The position numbers and the translations under genes were made by a program. Below are positions 15,401 through 17,976 of a DNA stretch of 17,976 nt, one piece after another. Below the pieces are notes generated by a model. That model was given only the letters and a program-made list of their open reading frames with translations. It ran no database searches and had not been told where the DNA came from. Source of the DNA: an uncultured Pseudomonadota bacterium (lineage in GTDB: Bacteria; Pseudomonadota; Gammaproteobacteria; Xanthomonadales; Ahniellaceae); contig CALKUS010000050.1 of NCBI GenBank assembly GCA_937996755.1, forward strand, positions 1-17,976, given 5' to 3'. How positions within the stretch are numbered: the first letter of the stretch is position 1; the number at the start of each line of letters is the position of its first letter.

Positions 15401-16124
15401 GCAGGAGCGGGGCCAGTTGCCGTTCGCCGCCGATGTGGTCGTCACGCTCGGCGAGCAGGTGAAGGTGCGCGGCTACGGGCTCAAGGGCGAAGTGGAAGGC
15501 CAGCTGCGCGTGCGCGAGCGCCCGAGCCGGCCGACCACGGGCACGGGCGAGCTGCGGGTCACGGGCACCTACAAGGCCTACGGCCAGAACCTCACGATCG
15601 ATCGCGGCCGGCTGCTGTTCGCCGAAAGTCCGCTCGAGGACCCGGGCCTCGACATGGTCGCGACGCGGCCGTTGCGCGACGTCACGCCGGGACTGCGCAT
15701 CCAGGGCCGCGCGCAGGCGCCCGTGCTCACGGTGTTCGCGACGCCGCCGATGGAGCAGTCCGAAGCGTTGTCCTACCTCGTGACCGGTCGCCCGTTGCGC
15801 GGCCTGAGCAACGAACAGGGCTCGACCGTGACCATGGCGGCGCAGGCGCTCGGTGCCGTCACGGGCGACCTGCTCGCGAAGGGCATCGGCAAGCGCATCG
15901 GCGTCGACGACATCGGCGTGAGCACGGACGACCGCATCGGCGGCAGCGCGTTCACCATCGGCAAGTACCTGTCGCCGCGCCTGTACCTGAGCTACGGGGT
16001 CGGCCTGTTCACACCGGGCGAGATCGTCACCATGCGCTACGAGTTCACCGACCACTGGGATTTCGAGGCGAGCACGGGCTCGGTGGAGAACCGGGCGGGG
16101 GTGAACTACAAGTACGAGCGTTGA
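12408..16124 (+). CDS. tamB: Translocation and assembly module inner-membrane-anchored protein TamB
   Basis: A 1238-residue AsmA/TamB-type bridge protein, similar in length to E. coli TamB (about 1259). A single N-terminal helix (IVAFAVLGVLVLAGGFAAWLI, split here by wording only; residues about 7-26) anchors it in the inner membrane. The rest is a long run of beta strands forming a hydrophobic groove through the periplasm, a shape linked to phospholipid transport. The C-terminal TamB domain (DUF490, about the last 330 residues) is clear: LLLADVPGMKI, GTYKAYGQNLTIDRGRLLF, GLRIQGRAQAPVLTVFATPP, EALSYLVTGRPL and SPRLYLSYGVGLFTPGEIVTMRYEF are hallmark segments. GTG at 12408 overlaps the tamA stop as GTGA, so translation is coupled. 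A terminator follows at 16145. Confidence 0.94.
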   Translation: MKRRLRIVAFAVLGVLVLAGGFAAWLIGTESGLRFALARAVGATDGRLSLRDASGSLRSGFTLTGLRWQDVRAGADLQVAEATIALDAGELFARRVHVRSLAARGLRAALTTTPPDPDAKPFDLAAPLAIAIDDALLRDAEVTQDKEPMLKVDELRTAARWDANGLAVERLSLRSPAGKVDLDGALALAPGNRGNGRIRFAWRAGERDYAGTIAAKSDGAHANLDVALTVPTAARVVLLLEPRGRWPWTASVRVPAFAPQRVLPDTTWESLALSIDGAGDEGSGRFSGELAIDARRFTLNDVRYVLDARRIEVTSLDIGSPDAAGVVSGRASLVRNDGPLHGTAALEWRDVVLPADLAGQALESHGEVALSGSTDAWHAETKLELGPPGKPNEITARIDGTPDELRFDSITLKQAAGALEGSGTLALGDDPRWDFKAHATGVDPGTLLAEWPGSLGFELATEGAWTDDGARGHLLLQDLAGTLRGRAIAGDADVDIAPGWAIDGRAELRSGGSVATLQGQRADATDATLVLRIAGLDDLFPGAAGRLDARLRAQGRWPHLAVRGEANASALAWEGTRVERAHATFDVRDFEPRSGTVDLDAHGVQRGELAYESLVVALSGDESAHALRVAAEGEPAALSLELRGALDGDAWRGTLAKLAIVPKDRDAFVLERPTDLAFADGSLGIDDACLAAGAARVCVASALARDGGAEASYRVERLPLSLIAAYAAPDSEIEVTGLVEGNGRFARTAEGALTGDAVLSATPGRLGWPGRDEPALAAWSELRVDARRAADGMHATLRATLDGGGRVAANADVTGEGDALSGRIEAALPSVAFLELFTPELSGTKGRLEAAYALAGTLAQPRLDGALSLSAFSTELPTLGIRLSDGEARVAATGPDRYGITGSVHLGDGVLRIAGEGGTAVGAAAKLTLKGENLLLADVPGMKIVASPDLALERDPERMLLSGKLAVPSANIDLTKLPGGSATRASSDVVVIDAGAVEQERGQLPFAADVVVTLGEQVKVRGYGLKGEVEGQLRVRERPSRPTTGTGELRVTGTYKAYGQNLTIDRGRLLFAESPLEDPGLDMVATRPLRDVTPGLRIQGRAQAPVLTVFATPPMEQSEALSYLVTGRPLRGLSNEQGSTVTMAAQALGAVTGDLLAKGIGKRIGVDDIGVSTDDRIGGSAFTIGKYLSPRLYLSYGVGLFTPGEIVTMRYEFTDHWDFEASTGSVENRAGVNYKYER

Positions 16125-16144
16125 GGCTCTTCCTCCAGCTTGGA

Positions 16145-16177
16145 AAACCCTCAGGGCTGCTACTTGACTGAGGGTTT
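16145..16177. terminator. Intrinsic terminator after tamB
   Basis: Perfect 10-bp arms aaaccctcag (16145-16154) and ctgagggttt (16168-16177) with a 13-nt loop. An A-run precedes and TTT ends the stem, so it could stop transcripts from both tamB and the convergent gene. This is the most conventional rho-independent terminator in the window. Confidence 0.75.
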
Positions 16178-16185
16178 CTCGAAGG

Positions 16186-16277
16186 AGGCGGGTGCGGCCC
16201 ATGGCCGCGATTTCATCAGCGCCCGCACGTGCGCTCCGTAGTCGCGCCTTCGGTTCGCGGCCATGGGCCGCTCCCAC
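16186..16277. repeat. REP-like inverted pair (BIME-type)
   Basis: Bases 16194-16210 (gcggcccatggccgcga) are the exact reverse complement of 16255-16271. On the minus strand the right copy reads GTGGGAGCGGCCCATGGCCG followed by CGAA (16277-16254). This is the layout of the common GTGGGAGCGG...CCGCGAA REP elements of Pseudomonas and related genera. The left copy begins GGGTGCGG. The 44-bp spacer holds a smaller dyad around gcacgtgc. It lies between the convergent tamB and iron-permease-like genes, the usual REP position. Confidence 0.7.
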
Positions 16278-16307
16278 TTTCTCCGCGACACGTTGAGGCA
16301 GCCTTGG

Positions 16308-16784
16308 TCAGCCTTGGGCCTTGGATTTCAATTGGTGCACCTGATCGGCCTCATCCAGCGAATGGGATTCGTGCAAACCCCGGCCCTGCTTGGCGAGCTC
16401 CGCGATGCGGCAATAGAACGCGCGCAACGCGACCAGCTCGCGTTCGTCGAGGTCCTCGACGGCGACGAGGCGGTTGCTCGCGGCGCGCTGCGAGGCGATC
16501 AGCTCGTTGAGCTTCAGGTGCAACGCCACGCTGTCCTTGTTCTGCGCGTGCTGGATCAGGAATACCATCAGGAACGTAACGACCGTCGTCGCCGTGTTGA
16601 TCACGAGCTGCCAGGTCTCGGAGAATCCGAACAGCGGGCCGCTGGCCGCCCAGCCGGCGACGACGAGCAACGAGATCGCGAATGCCGCGGCACTGCCGGA
16701 CGCGCGCGTCGCACCGGCGGCGAAGCGGTCGAAAGCGCCACGGATGCCGTGGCGGCGGATCGTTGGAACGCTGGCGGCGGCCAT
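16308..16784 (-). CDS. Low-affinity iron permease family-like membrane protein
   Basis: A 158-residue inner-membrane protein with two predicted helices (about 32-52 and 58-80), matching the small bacterial proteins grouped with the low-affinity iron permease family. The recognisable core is TWQLVINTATTVVTFLMVFL then IQHAQNKDSVALHLKLNELI. The C-terminal half is a charged helical cytoplasmic domain ending near LDEADQVHQLKSKA. Bacterial members are much shorter than yeast Fet4 and their transport activity is not established, so the family name should not be read as proof of iron transport. ATG at 16784 is supported by a GGAG ribosome-binding site about 10 bases upstream on the minus strand. It is convergent with tamB and divergent from the GlsB/YeaQ gene. 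Confidence 0.85.
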   Translation of the reverse strand: MAAASVPTIRRHGIRGAFDRFAAGATRASGSAAAFAISLLVVAGWAASGPLFGFSETWQLVINTATTVVTFLMVFLIQHAQNKDSVALHLKLNELIASQRAASNRLVAVEDLDERELVALRAFYCRIAELAKQGRGLHESHSLDEADQVHQLKSKAQG

Positions 16785-16920
16785 GGACGGGTCTCCGGAG
16801 GTGCGATCGCGCGAGCCTAGCGCGCGTCGCGTTGCGGCTGCACGGGCATTGCAGGACGGCACGCACCGTGCATCGTCGACCACCATGCGCCGGGTTCCCG
16901 CCGGCTGAGGAGAAGCAGTC

Positions 16921-17187
16921 ATGATGAGCATCATCTGGAGCATCGTCATCGGATTCGTCGTCGGCCTGCTGGCGCGCGCCCTGAAGCCGGGCGACGACAA
17001 GATGGGATTCATCGTCACCACGCTGGTCGGCGTCGGCGGCGCCGTCGGCGCGACGTTCCTCGGCCGCTCGCTCGGCTGGTACAAGCCCGATGAGCCCGCC
17101 GGCTTCCTGGCCGCGCTCGTGGGCGCGATCGCGATCCTCGTGATCCTCTCGGTCGTGCGGAAGAACAAGGGCACGCCGTCGAGCTGA
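16921..17187 (+). CDS. GlsB/YeaQ/YmgE family membrane protein
   Basis: An 88-residue protein of the 'transglycosylase-associated' family: three short Gly-rich membrane helices (about 3-19, 28-48 and 60-79) with the typical IGFVVGLLARALKPG N-terminal motif and GGAVGATFLGR in the middle. Members are stress-induced small membrane proteins; biochemical function is unknown. The ATG at 16921 has an AGGAGA ribosome-binding site 8-13 bases upstream. The ATG two codons on is adjacent and less well spaced. It is divergent from the iron-permease-like gene (136 bp between starts) and followed by heptamer repeat B. Confidence 0.9.
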   Translation: MMSIIWSIVIGFVVGLLARALKPGDDKMGFIVTTLVGVGGAVGATFLGRSLGWYKPDEPAGFLAALVGAIAILVILSVVRKNKGTPSS

Positions 17188-17194
17188 CCGGTGC

Positions 17195-17264
17195 GGGGAA
17201 GACGGGAGACGGAACAAGCGAGGGCCATCTCGCTCGTTCGGGTCTTCCGTCTTCCGTCTTCCGT
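17195..17264. repeat. Inverted repeat with 7-bp tandem units (element B)
   Basis: Right arm: three perfect tandem copies of cttccgt (17244-17250, 17251-17257, 17258-17264). Left arm: related units in 7-bp register, acgggag (17202-17208) and acggaac (17209-17215), preceded by ggggaag. Between them, aagcgag (17216-17222) pairs with ctcgctc around ggccat. The architecture equals element A, with a different unit sequence. It sits between the GlsB/YeaQ and SET genes, both plus strand. Confidence 0.75.
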
Positions 17265-17270
17265 TAGAAT
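17265..17270 (+). promoter_or_regulatory. Possible -10 box at the edge of heptamer element B
   Basis: TAGAAT (five of six matches to TATAAT) begins at the base after the last cttccgt unit, about 31 bp before the SET gene ATG at 17301. No clear -35 is seen; the position where it would be is inside the heptamer array. Weak call. Confidence 0.3.
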
Positions 17271-17300
17271 CGCGTTCCTTTTCGCCGATCGACCCACGCA

Positions 17301-17780
17301 ATGACGCGCCGTTTCATCGTCCGCAATTCCCCGATCCATGGCCGCGGCGTCTTCGCCGCCGTCGACCTCGAACCCGGCGCCGACCTGATCCAGTACAAGG
17401 GCCGCCTGCTGACGAACGCGCAGGCCGATCGCATCTACGCGAACACGTCCGACACCGGGCACACGTTCCTGTTCACGCTGAACGACGATTACGTCGTCGA
17501 TGCGAACCAGGGCGGCAACGCAGCGCGCTGGATCAACCACAGCTGCCGCCCGAACTGCGTCGCCGACACCGACGAAGCGCCCGACGGCAAGCCGAAGAAC
17601 GAGAAGATCATGATCCGCACGCGGCGCCGCATCCGCGCGGGCGAGGAGCTGACCTACGACTACGGCATCACGCTGGAAGAGCCGCACACGCCGCGCATGA
17701 AGCGCATCTGGGCCTGCCGCTGCGGCGCACCGCGCTGCACGGGGACGATGCTCAAGCCCAAGAGGAAGAGCAGGGGCTAG
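17301..17780 (+). CDS. SET-domain lysine methyltransferase-like protein with post-SET cysteines
   Basis: A 159-residue protein containing a complete SET domain: GRGVFA at 14-19 (SAM binding), RWINHSCRPNC at 76-86 (canonical NHSCxPN), GEELTYDYG at 114-122 (catalytic Tyr region) and a post-SET cluster CRCGAPRC at 139-146. Together with a cysteine near 82-86 this cluster would bind one zinc, as in eukaryotic SET enzymes. This makes it a more eukaryote-like SET protein than the one at 3381. Such proteins occur in many bacteria, including Xanthomonas relatives; their substrates are mostly unknown, with ribosomal, histone-like or host proteins as candidates. The ATG has no strong ribosome-binding site. 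The TAG stop is inside the left arm of heptamer repeat C. The C-terminal tail KPKRKSRG is basic. Confidence 0.9.
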   Translation: MTRRFIVRNSPIHGRGVFAAVDLEPGADLIQYKGRLLTNAQADRIYANTSDTGHTFLFTLNDDYVVDANQGGNAARWINHSCRPNCVADTDEAPDGKPKNEKIMIRTRRRIRAGEELTYDYGITLEEPHTPRMKRIWACRCGAPRCTGTMLKPKRKSRG

Positions 17781-17892
17781 GAGCTAGGGGCTAGGGCGCA
17801 AACTTCGAGCCCTTCGCAGCTCGGTTGCTGCACAGCCAGCGAGCTTGAGTCGACGTTGGGTGTACGCGCCCTAGCCCCTAGTCCCTAGCCCC
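17773..17892. repeat. Inverted repeat with 7-bp tandem units (element C)
   Basis: Left arm: ggggcta (17773-17779), ggagcta (17780-17786), ggggcta (17787-17793), gggcgca (17794-17800). Right arm: tagcccc (17872-17878), tagtccc (17879-17885), tagcccc (17886-17892), preceded by gcgccc. The 7-bp period is exact in both arms. The loop of about 70 nt holds smaller dyads. The left arm contains the SET gene stop codon (17778-17780). It probably serves as a bidirectional terminator between convergent genes. Confidence 0.8.
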
Positions 17893-17902
17893 TGCTCTCG
17901 AA

Positions 17903-17976
17903 TCACCACATGATCCCCGCCGCAATGGGCTTCCATTCCTCGCCCACCTGCTGCTCGACGCGGAAGCTGGCATCGC
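17903..17976 (-). CDS. C-terminal fragment of a minus-strand gene cut by the window edge
   Basis: On the minus strand an open frame enters at the window end and stops at TGA (17905-17903), giving 23 visible residues: DASFRVEQQVGEEWKPI then AAGIMW. The codon choice is GC-ending and the stop sits 10 bp after element C, the expected place for a convergent gene end. The protein cannot be identified from so little. Confidence 0.55.
   Translation of the reverse strand, partial: DASFRVEQQVGEEWKPIAAGIMW

Noticed and set aside
17195..17892. Insertion-sequence ends formed by elements B and C around the SET gene
   Set aside because: B and C differ in sequence, the gene between them is not a transposase, and no target-site duplication is seen; similar element A lies elsewhere.

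Overview
The window is about 18 kb of very GC-rich DNA whose genes use almost only G/C-ending codons. Gene content (TamA/TamB, a TonB-dependent siderophore receptor paired with a PepSY membrane protein, a ComEA-like helix-hairpin-helix protein, a GlsB/YeaQ-type protein) and the style of the intergenic repeats point to a free-living Gammaproteobacterium, most likely of the Lysobacter/Xanthomonas group (order Lysobacterales). This assignment is an inference from pattern and not from a database match. The window reads as ordinary chromosome: I see no transposase, integrase, phage gene, CRISPR array, tRNA or rRNA.

Layout. (1) 1-2793: the 3' part of a TonB-dependent siderophore receptor, translationally coupled by a TGATG overlap to a PepSY-domain membrane protein. 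Together they form an iron-siderophore uptake and reduction unit. (2) 2797-4269, minus strand: a HutD-family protein coupled by GTGA overlap to an upstream stand-alone SET-domain protein, then a separate small secreted ComEA-like protein. (3) 4270-4605: a 336-bp divergent intergenic region with a strong nested hairpin just upstream of an M20 metallopeptidase (4606-6033). (4) 6010-6157: three abutting inverted repeats between convergent genes, which swallow the stop codons of both. (5) 6145-7549: an unrecognised multi-pass membrane protein, divergent from a receiver-only response regulator. (6) 7540-8939: a small Cys/His-rich hypothetical (minus strand), a hypothetical, and a TMEM165/Gdt1-type (UPF0016) cation exporter preceded by two stem-loops. 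(7) 9031-9895: a DUF1857/AtaL-like SRPBCC protein divergent from a small antibiotic-biosynthesis-monooxygenase-like protein. (8) 10132-16124: a small secreted Cys-containing hypothetical, a leader with a cobalamin-riboswitch-like segment, then tamA-tamB with a 4-bp overlap. (9) 16125-17976: a terminator, a REP-like inverted pair, a low-affinity iron permease-like protein (minus), a GlsB/YeaQ protein, a second SET-domain protein with a post-SET cysteine cluster, and the last 23 codons of a minus-strand gene.

The most unusual signal is non-coding. Three intergenic elements (8947-9038, 17195-17264, 17773-17892) share one architecture: inverted repeats whose arms are tandem 7-bp units. The unit differs at each locus but agrees between the two arms of the same element. 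Two of the three include the stop codon of a neighbouring gene. I found no convincing defence, secretion-effector or biosynthetic cluster; the coding content is mostly housekeeping envelope, metal and metabolic genes.
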